Made by a program: the position numbers and the translations under genes. From Candidatus Ornithospirochaeta stercoripullorum (lineage in GTDB: Bacteria > Spirochaetota > Spirochaetia > Sphaerochaetales > Sphaerochaetaceae): a stretch of 57,267 bases of DNA. The stretch spans positions 1 through 57,267 of the forward strand of contig JADIMT010000053.1 of the NCBI GenBank assembly GCA_017694595.1. Reading direction: 5' to 3'. Below the pieces are notes generated by a model. It saw nothing but the letters and a program-made list of their open reading frames with translations, did not search any database and was not told the origin of the DNA. Below, in pieces: positions 1 to 11,990 of this stretch. The stretch's first letter is position 1, and the number at the start of each line of letters is the position of its first letter.

Positions 1-3000
1 AATGTGATGATTGCATCACCTTCAGCTACAACCTGCCCCTCACTGACCATCAGCTCGGAACCTGCTGGTACCTGATACTCTGCCTCAGGACCTGCGACGA
101 ATGTACGCATGCTGCTGCCAGCAATATCTGGAATCTGAAGCAGTCTTCCATTCTCTTTTGCTGCCACATCATGGCCATTCTTTCTGTAGAAAGGATAACC
201 CTTTCCAACTGCGTCGCCATTCTGGACGAGAAGCTCATCGAACTCACCTGTGATTTCCTCGAAAATACGGGAAATCGTAATGTGTCCCTTTCTTGGGAAG
301 AGACGCTGTCCCTGGTTGTTGTGAATGATAAGCCCCTTCAAGCCACGGATGACTGTCTGATAGCTGAACGAGAGCTTGTTCTCCTTTGTCGATGTTGAAG
401 CTGTACCGCCAACATGGAATGTACGCATAGTAAGCTGTGTACCAGGCTGACCGATTGACTGAGCAGCGATGATACCAACAGCCTCGCCGATTTCAACAGG
501 GCGGTTTGTTGCGAGGTTCCTGCCGTAACATTTGCGGCAGACACCATGTTCAGCTTCGCATGTGAGAACTGTGCGGAGAAGGACTTTCTCAACACCAGAT
601 TCTTCGATTGCTGCAGCTACATCATCAGAAATCTCTTCATTCGCCTTAGCCAGTACAACAGGGCGTCCATCCGCATCTTTGAGGAATGGATGGAGAACAT
701 CCTCCACTGGGCAGGAACCAGCAATACGGGAAGCGAGAGTCTCAACAACCGCATCGCCGTCTTTGACTGCGCTGACCCAGATACCATTGATTGTATGGCA
801 ATCCTCTTCAGAGACGACAACATCCTGTGCAACATCAACCAGCTTACGAGTAAGATAACCAGCCTTTGCTGTCTTGAGAGCTGTATCAGTAAGACCCTTT
901 CTAGCACCGTTGGAGGAGATGAAGAACTCCATGATGGAAAGACCTTCCTTGAAGTTTGACTTGATAGGAAGCTCAATAATCTTTCCATTAGGCTTAGCCA
1001 TAAGGCCTCTCATACCACCAAGCTGTCTGATCTGGTTCTTTGAACCTCTAGCGCCCGACTCAACCATGAGATAGAGAGGATTGAAACCATGCTGACTTCT
1101 CTTCAGCTCATCCATAAGCTTATCTGTAAGCTCTTCATTTGTCTCAGTCCAAACTTCGATAACACGGTTGTATCTCTCTTCCTGTGTAATCTGTCCATCA
1201 TGATACTGCTTAAAGACAACTGACTGCTTCTCGTTAGCCTCTTCAATCAGTTCAGCTTTCTCAGCAGGCACGACCATATCGGAAAGACCGATTGTAGCAC
1301 CGAAGAGAGTTGCATACTTGAAGCCAAGATCCTTAACGGAATCGAGAAGCTGTACAGCAACGGATGGCTTGCTGTTCCTGATGGTCGCTCCTATGACCTT
1401 TCTCAGCTGCTTATCACCAAGGCAGTAGTTCTGATAAGGAATACCCTCTGGGATAGCTGCATTGAAGATGATTCTTCCAGGTGTTGTCGCATACCAGCTC
1501 TTACCATCTGAAACCTGTGAATTGCCCTTCTCATCGACAATCTCAAGGCCTTTCTTGAAGCGATAGTAAATTTTCTCATTGTATGAGACTGAATATGTAT
1601 CGATAGCTGCTTCAATCTCAGCGACAGTCTCGAATCTCTTTATCTTCCTATCCGGATCGAGATCTGTTCTCTCCTTTGTCAGATAGAAGATACCGAGAAC
1701 CATATCCTGTGATGGGTAAGCGATAGGCTTACCGTTAGCAGGATCGAGAAGGTTTGTCGTGCTGAGCATGAGAGTCCAGCATTCCAGCTGTGCTGCATGT
1801 GTAAGCGGCACGTGAATAGCCATCTGGTCACCATCGAAGTCAGCATTGAATGCATGACATACAAGAGGATGAAGTTTGAGAGCTTTACCTTCGACAAGAA
1901 CAGGCTCAAATGCCTGGATACCGAGACGGTGAAGCGTAGGAGCTCTGTTGAGCATAACAGGGTGCTCTTTGACAACTTCATCGAGAACGCCCCATACCTC
2001 CGGAGCCTCCTGCTCGACAAGCATCTTTGCCCTCTTGACGTTCTGTGCAATCTCTTTCTGCTCAAGCTTTCTCATGATAAACGGCTTGAAGAGCTCAAGA
2101 GCCATCTTTGATGGAACACCGCACTGGTGCATTCTAAGTTCAGGGCCGACAACGATTACGGAACGTCCTGAATAGTCTACACGCTTACCAAGAAGATTCT
2201 GTCTGAATCTGCCCTGCTTTCCTTTAAGGACATCAGAAAGAGACTTGAGATCTCTTTTGCTGCTTCCCTTTGTCGGGTTTGGTGTCTTTGAGTTATCGAA
2301 GAGAGAATCAACAGCTTCCTGAAGCATCCTTTTCTCGTTGCGGATGATGATATCAGGAGCCTGGATTTTGATAAGCCTGTCAAGACGGTTGTTTCTGTTG
2401 ATGACTCTCCTATAAAGCTCATTGAGGTCTGTTGTAGCAAAGCGGCCACCATCAAGCTGGACCATTGGTCGCAAATCTGGTGGAATAACTGGTATGACTT
2501 TCAGAATCATCCACTCCGGCTTGTTGCCAGAAGAGAGGAACTCCTCACAGTAGCGGATACGTGAGAGAAGCTTGCTGTCAATCTTGTTGTTAGCTTCCTC
2601 TTTCTGTGAAAGTTGTTCACGAAGCTCTGCAGATAGGGACTCAAGGTCAAGGTCCTTCAAAAGGTCATAGATAGCCTCAGCACCCATACCTGCCTTGAAT
2701 GTATCACCATACTTATCGACAGCTGTATAGTACTCATCCTCATCGAGAACCTGATACTTCCTCAAATCTGTATCCTGTCCCGGATCTGTAACAACATATT
2801 TCTCATAGGAGAGAATCTCCATCAGCTCAGAACGTTTGATATCCAAGAGATAACTCATGATGGAAGGCGTTGAGCGATAGAACCAGATATGTGCGACAGG
2901 TGCAGCAAGCGTAATATGTCCAATACGCTCACGACGAACCTTTGTATCTGTGACTTCAACACCACAGCGGTCGCAGACAACACCTTTGTATCTATTGGAC

Positions 3001-3197
3001 TTGAACTTGCCACACCAGCACTCCCAAGCCTTTGTCGTACCGAAGATTCTCTCACAGAAAAGACCATCCCTCTCCGGGCGAAGTGAACGGTAATTGATAG
3101 TCTCAGGCTTCTTAACCTCGCCATAGGACCATGCGAGAATCTGCTCAGGTGAAGCGAGCTTGATCCTGATTGAGCTGGAATCCTGTATTTCCTTCAT
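1..3197 (-). CDS. rpoC: DNA-directed RNA polymerase subunit beta' (C-terminal part outside window)
   Basis: Minus-strand translation from ATG at 3197 ([53 protein letters not shown]...), [12 protein letters not shown] catalytic motif, AGGAGG upstream. It runs off the window edge, so it is absent from the ORF track. Confidence 0.97.
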   Translation of the reverse strand, partial: MKEIQDSSSIRIKLASPEQILAWSYGEVKKPETINYRSLRPERDGLFCERIFGTTKAWECWCGKFKSNRYKGVVCDRCGVEVTDTKVRRERIGHITLAAPVAHIWFYRSTPSIMSYLLDIKRSELMEILSYEKYVVTDPGQDTDLRKYQVLDEDEYYTAVDKYGDTFKAGMGAEAIYDLLKDLDLESLSAELREQLSQKEEANNKIDSKLLSRIRYCEEFLSSGNKPEWMILKVIPVIPPDLRPMVQLDGGRFATTDLNELYRRVINRNNRLDRLIKIQAPDIIIRNEKRMLQEAVDSLFDNSKTPNPTKGSSKRDLKSLSDVLKGKQGRFRQNLLGKRVDYSGRSVIVVGPELRMHQCGVPSKMALELFKPFIMRKLEQKEIAQNVKRAKMLVEQEAPEVWGVLDEVVKEHPVMLNRAPTLHRLGIQAFEPVLVEGKALKLHPLVCHAFNADFDGDQMAIHVPLTHAAQLECWTLMLSTTNLLDPANGKPIAYPSQDMVLGIFYLTKERTDLDPDRKIKRFETVAEIEAAIDTYSVSYNEKIYYRFKKGLEIVDEKGNSQVSDGKSWYATTPGRIIFNAAIPEGIPYQNYCLGDKQLRKVIGATIRNSKPSVAVQLLDSVKDLGFKYATLFGATIGLSDMVVPAEKAELIEEANEKQSVVFKQYHDGQITQEERYNRVIEVWTETNEELTDKLMDELKRSQHGFNPLYLMVESGARGSKNQIRQLGGMRGLMAKPNGKIIELPIKSNFKEGLSIMEFFISSNGARKGLTDTALKTAKAGYLTRKLVDVAQDVVVSEEDCHTINGIWVSAVKDGDAVVETLASRIAGSCPVEDVLHPFLKDADGRPVVLAKANEEISDDVAAAIEESGVEKVLLRTVLTCEAEHGVCRKCYGRNLATNRPVEIGEAVGIIAAQSIGQPGTQLTMRTFHVGGTASTSTKENKLSFSYQTVIRGLKGLIIHNNQGQRLFPRKGHITISRIFEEITGEFDELLVQNGDAVGKGYPFYRKNGHDVAAKENGRLLQIPDIAGSSMRTFVAGPEAEYQVPAGSELMVSEGQVVAEGDAIIT

Positions 3198-3210
3198 TCC
3201 GTCTTTCCTC

Positions 3211-6200
3211 CTAGAAAGTACCTTTCTCTTTCTTGGCGATTAATTCCTCGTCGCGCTCTGTAAGCGGAACCTGTTTACCATTCTCATCATATACGGACAT
3301 ATCGAGAGCAAGACCTCTGATTTCCTGGACGAGAACATTGAATGCCTCAGGCATGGAGACTGTTTCTGCAGGCTCACCCTTGACAATCGACTCATAAATC
3401 TGGACGCGTCCCTTCATATCATCAGACTTGATAGTCAGGAGCTCCTGAAGTGTATTGGCAGCGCCATAAGCTTCGAATGCCCACACCTCCATCTCTCCGA
3501 GTCTCTGACCTCCGAACATAGCCTTGCCTCCAAGAGGCTGCTGTGTAACGAGAGAGTAAGGACCTGTAGAACGTGCATGCATCTTGTCGTCAACAAGGTG
3601 ATGCAGTTTCAGATAGTAGATGTATCCACAGAAGACAGGGTTCACGAATGGAATACCTGTACGTCCATCGTAGAGCGTCGTCTTGCTGTTCTTAGGCAAT
3701 CCAGCTTCTTCCATCTCATGCTCAATCTGTTCCATCGTTGCAGACTGGAAGACTGGTGTCTTATACCATTTATCATTCCTGACAGCTGCCCATCCAAGCT
3801 GAGTCTCCATCAACTGTCCGATGTTCATACGAGAAGGAACACCGAGTGGATTGAGGCAGACATCGAGAGGAGTTCCATCCGCCATGTATGGCATATCCTC
3901 TTCAGGGAGAACTCTGGAAACAACACCCTTGTTACCATGACGTCCAGCCATCTTATCGCCCTGCTTAAGCTTACGCTTAGTGGCAATAAGCACTTTGATT
4001 GTCTCATCCACACCTGGCTGAAGCTCATCTTTATCGCTCTTCTTAAGGCGCTGGATATCGATAACAGTACCCTCTGTTCCATGTGGAACTTTCAGTGAGG
4101 AATCCCTGACTTCCTTAGCCTTCTCTCCGAAGATTGAGTCGAGAAGCTTGACTTCAGGCGTTGTATCAGCCTCGCTCTTTGGTGTTACTTTACCAACGAG
4201 GATGCTACCCGGATGCACATATGTACCGATGCAGACAATACCTTCAGCATCGAGATGCTCAAGAAGCTTCTCGCTTGTGTTTGGAATGTCCCTTGTAAGC
4301 TTCTCAGGTCCAAGCTTTGTCTCGCGTACATCAATAGAGAATTCTTTGATATGGATAGAGGTATAGATATCCTCTCTGACAACACGCTCCGAGATGAGAA
4401 CAGCGTCCTCATAGTTGTAGCCATTCCATGGTACGAAGCCTACAAGGATATTGCGGCCAAGAGCGAGCTCCCCGTTCTGGGTTGCAGGACCATCGGCAAG
4501 CACATCGCCAGCCTCGACTTTATCTCCCACATTGATGATAGGCTTCTGATTAAGACATGAATCCTGGTTAGTTCTCTCGAACTTATGGACTTCATACTTA
4601 TCAATCTCACCTTTGATCTCAGGATTATCTGGACGTACCCTGATCTCCGTAGAAGACACATACTCAACTGTTCCGGCTCTCTTAGCTTTGATGAGAACAC
4701 CTGAGTCATATGCCGTTCTCTGCTCCATACCAGTTCCGACACGAGGAGCCTCTGGGAATACAAGAGGCACAGCCTGACGCTGCATGTTCGAACCCATGAG
4801 CGCACGGTTAGCGTCGTCATGCTCAAGGAATGGGATGAGAGATGTAGCAACAGATACTACCTGGCGCGGTGAAACATCCATCCAGCTGATCTCATCAGGG
4901 CTTGCAACACCGTAATCACCATAATGTCTTACAGCAATCTCCTTCTCGAGGAAGTGTCCATCTTTATCGATTTTTGCGTTGCCCTGTGCAATGATGCACT
5001 TCTCCTCATCGTTTGCATCAAGATACTGAACCTCATTGGTTACAATACCATTCTCGACTTTTCTGTATGGGGTCTCGATGAAACCATACTCATTGATGCG
5101 AGCATAGTTAGCAAGAGAGAGAATAAGACCGATGTTCGAGCCTTCTGGAGTCTCGATAGGACAGATTCTTCCGTAGTGCGTATAGTGTACGTCACGGACT
5201 TCGTATATAGCACGTGCGCTGGAACGTGAAAGACCACCCTTTGGACCGAGAGCAGATACACGACGCTTGTGTGTAAGCTCTGCAAGAGGGTTAATCTGAT
5301 CCATGAACTGAGAAAGCTGTGAAGATCCGAAGAACTCTTTTATCGCACCCACAATCGGCTTGATGGAGATTATTTCCTGCGGCTTGACAGAATCATCAGT
5401 GATGTTCATCTTCTCTCGCGCTGTCTTAGCCATGCGATTAAAAGCTTCTGTAAGCGTAATCTCAAGCAGCTCGCCAACTGTTCTTACTCTTCTATTTCCA
5501 AGAGCATCGATATCATCTTCCTTGATGACACCATTGCAGAACTGAATGAGGAAGTTGACTGTATTGACTACATCATCTGGAGTCAAGGCTGTAGATGCAA
5601 GGTATTTCTCCTCATCGCGTCCATAGAACTTTTTGTTGAGCTTATGGCGGCCGATATCGGAGAGCTCAAAACCACGTCCATTGAGGAAGAACTCCTGGAA
5701 ATAGCTTATGACACGCTTCGGATCTGGGAATGTCTTCAGGTTCTGAGGCAGAGAGTTCCTGCAAGCTTCGACAATCTGGCCGATATATTCGTTCTGGAAA
5801 TCCTCAGACTCCTCCTGCCTGTAGCTCGGGCAGAGGATGCGTTCACGACGAAGCGTTTTGAGAATAGCAAGCGATGGAGCATCAAGATCGCGTGCTGTTG
5901 TGTCAACAACCTCAACAGTCTCCATACCAGCGCTTCTCAGCTCTTCAAGCTCGATTGCACCAAGCTCAGAACCAGCAGGGAAGCGAAGATTACCATCTAC
6001 GCGGATATCTTTATATGAAAAGAAAGCTGCATCGTCTGAAAGGCTGTCAGCAATGACAATCTCTTTCGGAGAATAGAAAGCTGATACAATCTTCTCTCTT
6101 GTATCGATGCCAAGCACACGGAGGAAGAATGTTACCAAGAATGGCTTCTTGCCGAAGCTTACCTGGATGATGTTGTTAACTTTCTTCCTTTCCGCAGCAC

Positions 6201-6804
6201 TGGTCAGCTCTCCTTTCTTTGTATCTGTCTTCTCGTTCTTTCTTGTCAGAACAAATTCAAGCTTCGTACCAGAATATGGATAGAGTGTACCATAATACAA
6301 GGAGGAAGAGTCATTCTTCTTACCTTCCTTGAAGACAACACCTGGGGAGCGGACAATCTGAGATACGATTACACGCTCAGCACCATTGATGATGAAAGTA
6401 CCACGATCCGTCATCAAAGGGAAATCGCCAAAGAAAATCTCCTTCTCTTTGATTTCTCCGTTCTTAGTCTCGAGAGCAACATTAGCTTTGATAGGAACAC
6501 CGAATGTTCTGCCCTTCTTCTTGCACTCAGACTCCGAATATTTGATTCCGGCCATATCAACTTTATAGCCGTTATATTCAACTCTCATATCCTCATTCGG
6601 GGAAATAATAGGGAATGTTGAACGGAATACGGATTCAAGACCATAGGATGGATTGGGCTCTTCTCCCCTCTCCAGCCTGTCAAGCTGAAGGAACTTGCTG
6701 AACGACTCGGTCTGGATTCCAATCAGATTTGGAAGTTCGCATACTTCCGGCAGTTCGGAACCGATGTCGACTCTCTTAATACCTTTGCCTTTGCTGGGAA
6801 TCAT
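3211..6804 (-). CDS. rpoB: DNA-directed RNA polymerase subunit beta
   Basis: ORF 3211..6855; likely start is the internal Met ([15 protein letters not shown]). Contains [25 protein letters not shown] and the [12 protein letters not shown] region. Confidence 0.97.
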   Translation of the reverse strand: MIPSKGKGIKRVDIGSELPEVCELPNLIGIQTESFSKFLQLDRLERGEEPNPSYGLESVFRSTFPIISPNEDMRVEYNGYKVDMAGIKYSESECKKKGRTFGVPIKANVALETKNGEIKEKEIFFGDFPLMTDRGTFIINGAERVIVSQIVRSPGVVFKEGKKNDSSSLYYGTLYPYSGTKLEFVLTRKNEKTDTKKGELTSAAERKKVNNIIQVSFGKKPFLVTFFLRVLGIDTREKIVSAFYSPKEIVIADSLSDDAAFFSYKDIRVDGNLRFPAGSELGAIELEELRSAGMETVEVVDTTARDLDAPSLAILKTLRRERILCPSYRQEESEDFQNEYIGQIVEACRNSLPQNLKTFPDPKRVISYFQEFFLNGRGFELSDIGRHKLNKKFYGRDEEKYLASTALTPDDVVNTVNFLIQFCNGVIKEDDIDALGNRRVRTVGELLEITLTEAFNRMAKTAREKMNITDDSVKPQEIISIKPIVGAIKEFFGSSQLSQFMDQINPLAELTHKRRVSALGPKGGLSRSSARAIYEVRDVHYTHYGRICPIETPEGSNIGLILSLANYARINEYGFIETPYRKVENGIVTNEVQYLDANDEEKCIIAQGNAKIDKDGHFLEKEIAVRHYGDYGVASPDEISWMDVSPRQVVSVATSLIPFLEHDDANRALMGSNMQRQAVPLVFPEAPRVGTGMEQRTAYDSGVLIKAKRAGTVEYVSSTEIRVRPDNPEIKGEIDKYEVHKFERTNQDSCLNQKPIINVGDKVEAGDVLADGPATQNGELALGRNILVGFVPWNGYNYEDAVLISERVVREDIYTSIHIKEFSIDVRETKLGPEKLTRDIPNTSEKLLEHLDAEGIVCIGTYVHPGSILVGKVTPKSEADTTPEVKLLDSIFGEKAKEVRDSSLKVPHGTEGTVIDIQRLKKSDKDELQPGVDETIKVLIATKRKLKQGDKMAGRHGNKGVVSRVLPEEDMPYMADGTPLDVCLNPLGVPSRMNIGQLMETQLGWAAVRNDKWYKTPVFQSATMEQIEHEMEEAGLPKNSKTTLYDGRTGIPFVNPVFCGYIYYLKLHHLVDDKMHARSTGPYSLVTQQPLGGKAMFGGQRLGEMEVWAFEAYGAANTLQELLTIKSDDMKGRVQIYESIVKGEPAETVSMPEAFNVLVQEIRGLALDMSVYDENGKQVPLTERDEELIAKKEKGTF

Positions 6805-6859
6805 TGTACCTCCATAGCACACTGGATGACATTTTCTGCTAGTCACAGCAGACACCTAA

Positions 6860-6880
6860 GCCATCGGGGTTACCGATGGC
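6860..6880 (-). promoter_or_regulatory. Intergenic hairpin 1 between rplL and rpoB
   Basis: GCCATCGG-GGTTA-CCGATGGC perfect 8-bp stem. Confidence 0.6.
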
Positions 6881-6884
6881 ATGT

Positions 6885-6904
6885 CCCAGGCCATGCGGCC
6901 TGGG
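6885..6904 (-). promoter_or_regulatory. Intergenic hairpin 2 between rplL and rpoB
   Basis: CCCAGGCC-ATGC-GGCCTGGG perfect 8-bp stem. Confidence 0.6.
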
Positions 6905-6926
6905 GAAAAACAACGTAAAAGGCGTG

Positions 6927-7304
6927 TTATTTGACTTCGATAACACATCCAGCAGCTTCGAGCTTCTCCTTGATGGAAGCAGCCTCTTCCTTGCTGACGC
7001 CTTCCTTGATATTGCCGCCGTTCTCGCAGAGGTCCTTTGCCTCCTTGAGTCCGAGACCTGTAACTCCTCTGACTTCCTTGATGCATGCAATCTTCTTTGC
7101 AGCGTCAACGCTCTTGAGGACAACTGTGAACTCTGTCTGCTCTTCTTCAGCAGCAGCTTCACCAGCACCTGCAGCAGCAGGACCAGCAACAGCAGCAGCT
7201 GCAGCAACGACGCCAAACTTCTCCTCCATCATCTTGATGAGGTCTGCAACGTCCATTACGCTCATCTGAGCGATGGATTCAAGAATTTCTTCCTTTGTAG
7301 CCAT
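6927..7304 (-). CDS. rplL: 50S ribosomal protein L7/L12
   Basis: 125 aa; Ala-rich hinge and [30 protein letters not shown]-terminal domain. Confidence 0.97.
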   Translation of the reverse strand: MATKEEILESIAQMSVMDVADLIKMMEEKFGVVAAAAAVAGPAAAGAGEAAAEEEQTEFTVVLKSVDAAKKIACIKEVRGVTGLGLKEAKDLCENGGNIKEGVSKEEAASIKEKLEAAGCVIEVK

Positions 7305-7364
7305 ATTATCTTCTCCTTATAAATTTCACGGTCTAGCAGGTTACTTGAAGACTAGGACCGTATT

Positions 7365-7898
7365 TCAGTTCTGTGTTTCTTCAGAAGCTGGAGCACCACC
7401 CTTCGACTCGACATATGCGAGAAGTGTAGCAGCAAGCTTCTGGACAGGTGCCTTCATCGTACCCATAAGGGAAGCGATGAGCTCGAGCTTTGTAGGAAGC
7501 TTCGAAAGTGCCTCAACCTCTTCAGCTGACATGAACTGTCCGTCAAGGAGAGCTCCCTTGACCTGGATATTCACGCCATCCTTGTTTGCATTGAAGAGAA
7601 CCTTTGCAACAGAGTTTGCTGTGTCACCCTTTACAAGAGCAACAGCTGTAGGTCCCTTCATCTGATCTTCAGCACCAGTTTTATCGAGATCCTTAAGAGC
7701 GATCTTTGCATAGCGGTTCTTCACAACACGATATGCAGCATCGTCCTTCTTCAGAGCTTTTCTGATATCAGTAATCTGACTAACTGTCATTCCTCTGTAG
7801 TCAGTGAAGATAAATCCATTGTAATCTTTGAATTCATCTCTCAGTACTGCTACAGCATCTTCCTTAGCCGGGGTTACACGTGTCTGATAATTCTCCAT
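7365..7898 (-). CDS. rplJ: 50S ribosomal protein L10
   Basis: FKDYNGFIFTDYRGMTVSQITDIRKALKK...; position between rplA and rplL. Confidence 0.96.
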   Translation of the reverse strand: MENYQTRVTPAKEDAVAVLRDEFKDYNGFIFTDYRGMTVSQITDIRKALKKDDAAYRVVKNRYAKIALKDLDKTGAEDQMKGPTAVALVKGDTANSVAKVLFNANKDGVNIQVKGALLDGQFMSAEEVEALSKLPTKLELIASLMGTMKAPVQKLAATLLAYVESKGGAPASEETQN

Positions 7899-7910
7899 GT
7901 CATCCCTCCA

Positions 7911-8609
7911 TTACACTGCCGCTGAAGCGTCAGCAACGTCCTTATAGTTCACGCGTACGCCAGGTCCCATTGTCGATGAGAGTGCAACTGAAACGATGAA
8001 GTCTCCTTTTGCATCAGCAGGCTTCTTCCTCATAATCTCACCGATTGTAACTTTAGCGTTCTCTGCGACTTTTGCAGGATCCATATCGACCTTGCCAACT
8101 GCCATGTGAACAACACCTGTCTTGTCAGAGCGGAACTCAACACGACCTCTGCCAAGCTCCTCGAGAGCTTCCTTGATGTCGTTTGTAACAGTATGTGTCT
8201 TTGGGTTAGGCATAAGGCCTCTTCTACCAAGGATAGGTCCAAGCCTACCAACATCTTTCATCATGTCCGGTGTAGCAACAGCGATGTCGAAATCCATCCA
8301 GCCACCCTTGATCTTATCGATAAGGTCAGCATCTCCGACATAAGCTGCTCCAGCTGCCTTTGCCTCTTCAGCCTTCTCGCCCTTAGCGAATACGAGGATT
8401 CTCTTCTGAGCCATGAACTGATTAGGAAGAACAACTGTATCTCTGACTGACTGGCTCTTCTTAAGTGAAAGAGCAACAGAGAGCTCTACTGTTTCATTGA
8501 ACTTTGCGAAAGACATGCTCTTTACAAGCTCGGCAGCTTCCTGGAGTGAGTACTCCTTTGACTTGTCGACCTTCTTGGCTGCTTCCTGATATTTCTTTCC
8601 TCTCTTCAT
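7911..8609 (-). CDS. rplA: 50S ribosomal protein L1
   Basis: [25 protein letters not shown]...[16 protein letters not shown]. Confidence 0.97.
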   Translation of the reverse strand: MKRGKKYQEAAKKVDKSKEYSLQEAAELVKSMSFAKFNETVELSVALSLKKSQSVRDTVVLPNQFMAQKRILVFAKGEKAEEAKAAGAAYVGDADLIDKIKGGWMDFDIAVATPDMMKDVGRLGPILGRRGLMPNPKTHTVTNDIKEALEELGRGRVEFRSDKTGVVHMAVGKVDMDPAKVAENAKVTIGEIMRKKPADAKGDFIVSVALSSTMGPGVRVNYKDVADASAAV

Positions 8610-9040
8610 TACTTTTCCACCTCTACACCCATCGAGCGGGCTGTGCCTGCGATAATTCTCTTTGCAGCGTCAAGATCGTTTGCATTGAGATCCTCAAGCT
8701 TTGTCTGGGCGATTTCCGTGAGCTGTGCATCTGTGATCTTTCCGACTTTGACCTTATTAGGCTGACCGGAAGCTGTCTGGATGCCAAGAGCTTTCTTGAT
8801 AAGAACAGCTGCAGGAGGAGTCTTGAGAACAAAAGTGAAGCTCTTGTCCTGATAGACTGTAATGATAACAGGGAGGATAAGTCCAGGTTCATATCCCTTT
8901 GTCTTGTCATTGAACTGCTGGACGAACTGAGGGGCGCTTACTCCATGAGGTCCAAGAGCCGGTCCGATTGGTGGTGCCGGTGTGGCCTTCTGGGCAGGGC
9001 ACTGCAGCTTGATTACGGCAGTAACCTTCTTCTTTGCCAT
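8609..9040 (-). CDS. rplK: 50S ribosomal protein L11
   Basis: [34 protein letters not shown]...; start taken at the internal MAKKK. Confidence 0.97.
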   Translation of the reverse strand: MAKKKVTAVIKLQCPAQKATPAPPIGPALGPHGVSAPQFVQQFNDKTKGYEPGLILPVIITVYQDKSFTFVLKTPPAAVLIKKALGIQTASGQPNKVKVGKITDAQLTEIAQTKLEDLNANDLDAAKRIIAGTARSMGVEVEK

Positions 9041-9163
9041 AGTTTTTCTCCTTACGCGTTGGAGCAATGCTCCGCGCTGGTATTAACGCTCTTCAACGAA
9101 GAGCTCCCACCCCGAAAAAACGGGGGAGATAATTATATTGCGATGTCAAAAATCAGGTTCTGA

Positions 9164-9736
9164 TTAAACCAGAACCTTCTCGACTTGCGAGAAATCGACT
9201 TCAACAGGCGTTGATCTTCCAAAAATCTGGACAGACAAACGAAGCCTACCCTTCGCAAGGTCGATATCATCGATGGTTCCGTTAAAGGAAGCGAATGGGC
9301 CAGAGATAACTTTGACCTCCTCTCCCTTCTCGAAATCCTGTTTTGGTCTGAACACCTTCTCTTCCGGCATTTCACCAGTACGACGCAGAATATCTGTATG
9401 CTCACGCTGTGAAAGCGGCTTCGGAGGATTCTTTCCGGTCTTGTCTGCTGTCAGGAAGCCTGTAACACCCTGGATTCTTGCAATCTTGGCCGTCACAGTC
9501 CTCCATGTATTCTCAGGCAAGTCGAGCTCGACGAGAATGTAGCCAGGAAGGACTTTCTTAAGCTCAATTTTCTTTTCGCCCTTGTCATTCACAACAGGGA
9601 CCTGCTCCATTGGAACATTGACACCTGTACAATAAGCAGCGAACTCCGCGTCTGACGTGCGGAGCTTATTGATGATTCTCTCTATTTTCTGCTCATAGCC
9701 TGAATATGTATGGACGACGTACCAGCCTCTGGCCAT
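9164..9736 (-). CDS. nusG: Transcription termination/antitermination protein NusG
   Basis: WYVVHTYSGYEQKIERII...LPGYILVELDLPENTWRTV...GPFASFNGTIDDID (NGN and KOW). Confidence 0.96.
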   Translation of the reverse strand: MARGWYVVHTYSGYEQKIERIINKLRTSDAEFAAYCTGVNVPMEQVPVVNDKGEKKIELKKVLPGYILVELDLPENTWRTVTAKIARIQGVTGFLTADKTGKNPPKPLSQREHTDILRRTGEMPEEKVFRPKQDFEKGEEVKVISGPFASFNGTIDDIDLAKGRLRLSVQIFGRSTPVEVDFSQVEKVLV

Positions 9737-9744
9737 TTCTTCTC

Positions 9745-9930
9745 CTAGAATATAAGGTCAAGGCAGAGACCGAGGACGGTATCTACAAGACCGAGTACAA
9801 CAGCGAAGACTATAGTGGAGATGATAACAACCCATGTTGAATGGACAACAACAGCCCTTGAAGGCCATGAAACCTTCTTCATCTCAAGCCAACACTCTTT
9901 GAAATATCTAGCGATCTTCTTCATTCTCAA
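9745..9930 (-). CDS. secE: Preprotein translocase subunit SecE
   Basis: Short one-TM protein RYFKECWLEMKKVSWPSRAVVVHSTWVVIISTIVFAVVLGLVD upstream of nusG. Confidence 0.93.
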   Translation of the reverse strand: MRMKKIARYFKECWLEMKKVSWPSRAVVVHSTWVVIISTIVFAVVLGLVDTVLGLCLDLIF

Positions 9931-9951
9931 TCCTTTTTATCGGAGTGCCAG

Positions 9952-10025
9952 CAGGCCAGGTAGGATTCGAACCTACAACACCCGGTTTTGGAGACCAGTG
10001 CTCTAGCCGTTGGAGCTACTGACCT
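9952..10025 (-). tRNA. tRNA-Trp (anticodon CCA)
   Basis: Minus strand AGGTCAGTAGCTCCAACGGCTAGAGCACTGGTCTCCAAAACCGGGTGTTGTAGGTTCGAATCCTACCTGGCCTG: 7-bp acceptor stem, GTTCGAATC T-loop, CTCCAAA anticodon loop. 3' CCA not encoded. Confidence 0.95.
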
Positions 10026-10052
10026 GCTCGCACCCCGAATTCAAGACAAATC

Positions 10053-10232
10053 TTATTTAATCTTAGTCTCGCGATGCAGTGTATGCTTGTGCTCGAACGG
10101 GCAATACTTCATAAGCTCAAGCTTGTTTGGTGTATTGCGGCGGTTCTTCTGAGTTGTATAGTTCTTCTGCTTGCACTCTGTGCACTGAAGAGCAATCTTC
10201 TCTACAGGACCTTTCTTCTTTGAACTAGCCAT
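10053..10232 (-). CDS. rpmG: 50S ribosomal protein L33
   Basis: Translated by hand, 59 aa, below the ORF-track cutoff: [59 protein letters not shown]. Confidence 0.95.
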   Translation of the reverse strand: MASSKKKGPVEKIALQCTECKQKNYTTQKNRRNTPNKLELMKYCPFEHKHTLHRETKIK

Positions 10233-10325
10233 TTTTTATCTCCATCGGCTTTTTGCCGTAAAATATCGCAACAGCATCACAAAAAGGGACACTTCCCCCT
10301 CCATGTTCTGAGCTACCGTCGGTTC

Positions 10326-10354
10326 ATAATAGCGAAATAGGAAAAGCTCGTCAA
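10326..10354 (-). promoter_or_regulatory. sigma70-type promoter of the rpmG-trnW-secE-nusG-rplKAJL-rpoBC transcription unit
   Basis: Minus strand TTGACG-17 bp-TATTAT. Confidence 0.7.
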
Positions 10355-10558
10355 TACCAATTTCAAAGCCAAGCGAAATGGCCATACTCCACAGGGGTTA
10401 GCCTGCGGCAGGATTGTCAATTTTTGTCCAGATTGTTGGAAAAATAAAATCAATAATAATTACGTTGAACGAAAAAAGCATCCACTTTTGAAAATAATAG
10501 AACTTTTTGTTGTTTGCGTTCTGCACTGGAAATAAAATTTCAGGAGAGGAGGCATAGT

Positions 10559-11932
10559 ATGTCTGGAATAGGACTTATTATCTCGTTTGTTATCGCTATC
10601 ATCGTCATGATTGTAGCTATAAGCAAGTTCAAGCTTCATCCATTTATTGCTCTGATGGCTATCTCGCTTATACTGGCAATCGTCGTGGGAATCCCTCTCG
10701 CGAACATTCCTAACATGATTGGTGCTGGCTTCTCCGGAACATTCAGCAGCATCGGTATCGTCATCATTCTCGGAGCGCTCGTCGGAACAATACTTGAAAA
10801 GACAGGAGGAGCGCTGAAACTTGCAGAAATGGTCGTCCGCCTCGTGGGGAAGAAACATCCAGACATCGCTGTAGAACTGATGGGATGGGTTGTATCAATT
10901 CCTGTCTTCTGTGATTCAGGCTTCGTTATTCTTGATCCAATCAGAAGAGCACTTCAGAAGAGAACCGGATTCTCGTCAGTCTCCCTTACGCTTGCACTCT
11001 CAGCTGGCCTTTACACTTCACATGTATTCATTCCTCCAACACCTGGCCCGATTGCAGCAGCAAGTTCCCTTGGTGTCGGCGAACACCTCTTGCTTGTCAT
11101 GGGTATCGGCGCACTCGTCTCAATTCCATGTCTCATCGTCGCGCATTTCTATGAAAGCTATATTGGAAAAAGAGTAAAAACAACGGAAGACCAGAATGAT
11201 GTCAGCCAGGAGGAGTATGAAAAGCTCCTGAAGAGCTTCGGCAAGCTTCCTAACGGCTTTATGGCGTTGGCTCCAATCATCATCCCTATCATCTGCATGG
11301 CACTTGGCTCAATATCCTCAATGGCAGGATGGACAGGCGCTGTATCGACACTCTGCACATTCATCGGTACCCCTATCATAGCACTGGCAGTAGGAACTGC
11401 ATTCGGTGTCATCCTTCTCTTCCAGAGGCATCAGATGAAGGATTTCTACTCCATAGTTGATGAAACGCTCAAGACTGTGGGCCCTATACTTTTCATCACA
11501 GCAGCAGGTGGCGTTCTCGGCAAAGTTATCTCGGAAGCGGGCTTTGTCGGATACATGCAAGAACATGCGGCAGTGCTATCGAAGATTGGAATCTTCTTCC
11601 CGTTCATCGTCTCTGCAATTCTGAAGACGGCTCAGGGGTCTTCAACAGTCGCCCTCACAACAACAGCTGGAATCATGGGAATGATCACAGATCCAGGCTC
11701 GATGATGAGCTTACTTGGACTGACAACTCCGATGGCTGGCACACTCACTGTCATGGCCATCGCAGCTGGCGCTATGACAGTCTCACACGCAAACGACTCC
11801 TATTTCTGGGTTGTGACGAAATTCGGTCACATCGAGATGGAAGATGGATACAAAACTCAGTCTGCAATAACTGGAATCATGGGCGTCACAGGCATGATTT
11901 TCGTATGGATTCTCTCACTTTTCCTCATCTGA
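10559..11932 (+). CDS. GntP-family gluconate/glycerate permease
   Basis: Multi-TM protein MSGIGLIISFVIAIIVMIVAISKFKLHPFIALM...; GGAGAGGAGG RBS; GntP-like sequence; glycerate kinase downstream. Confidence 0.88.
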   Translation: MSGIGLIISFVIAIIVMIVAISKFKLHPFIALMAISLILAIVVGIPLANIPNMIGAGFSGTFSSIGIVIILGALVGTILEKTGGALKLAEMVVRLVGKKHPDIAVELMGWVVSIPVFCDSGFVILDPIRRALQKRTGFSSVSLTLALSAGLYTSHVFIPPTPGPIAAASSLGVGEHLLLVMGIGALVSIPCLIVAHFYESYIGKRVKTTEDQNDVSQEEYEKLLKSFGKLPNGFMALAPIIIPIICMALGSISSMAGWTGAVSTLCTFIGTPIIALAVGTAFGVILLFQRHQMKDFYSIVDETLKTVGPILFITAAGGVLGKVISEAGFVGYMQEHAAVLSKIGIFFPFIVSAILKTAQGSSTVALTTTAGIMGMITDPGSMMSLLGLTTPMAGTLTVMAIAAGAMTVSHANDSYFWVVTKFGHIEMEDGYKTQSAITGIMGVTGMIFVWILSLFLI

Positions 11933-11949
11933 GGACATCAATCGAATCA

Positions 11950-11977
11950 ACTGGCGGGATATTCCTGCCAGTTTTTC
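11950..11977 (+). terminator. Intrinsic terminator/attenuator between the permease and glycerate kinase
   Basis: ACTGGCGGGA-TAT-TCCTGCCAGT followed by TTTTC; 10-bp stem with one wobble. Confidence 0.7.
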
Positions 11978-11990
11978 TTCAAAGGTTTTT

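Noticed and set aside
3577-4098. 173-aa plus-strand ORF inside rpoB
   Set aside because: Antisense to a conserved rpoB region with no family resemblance; shadow ORF.
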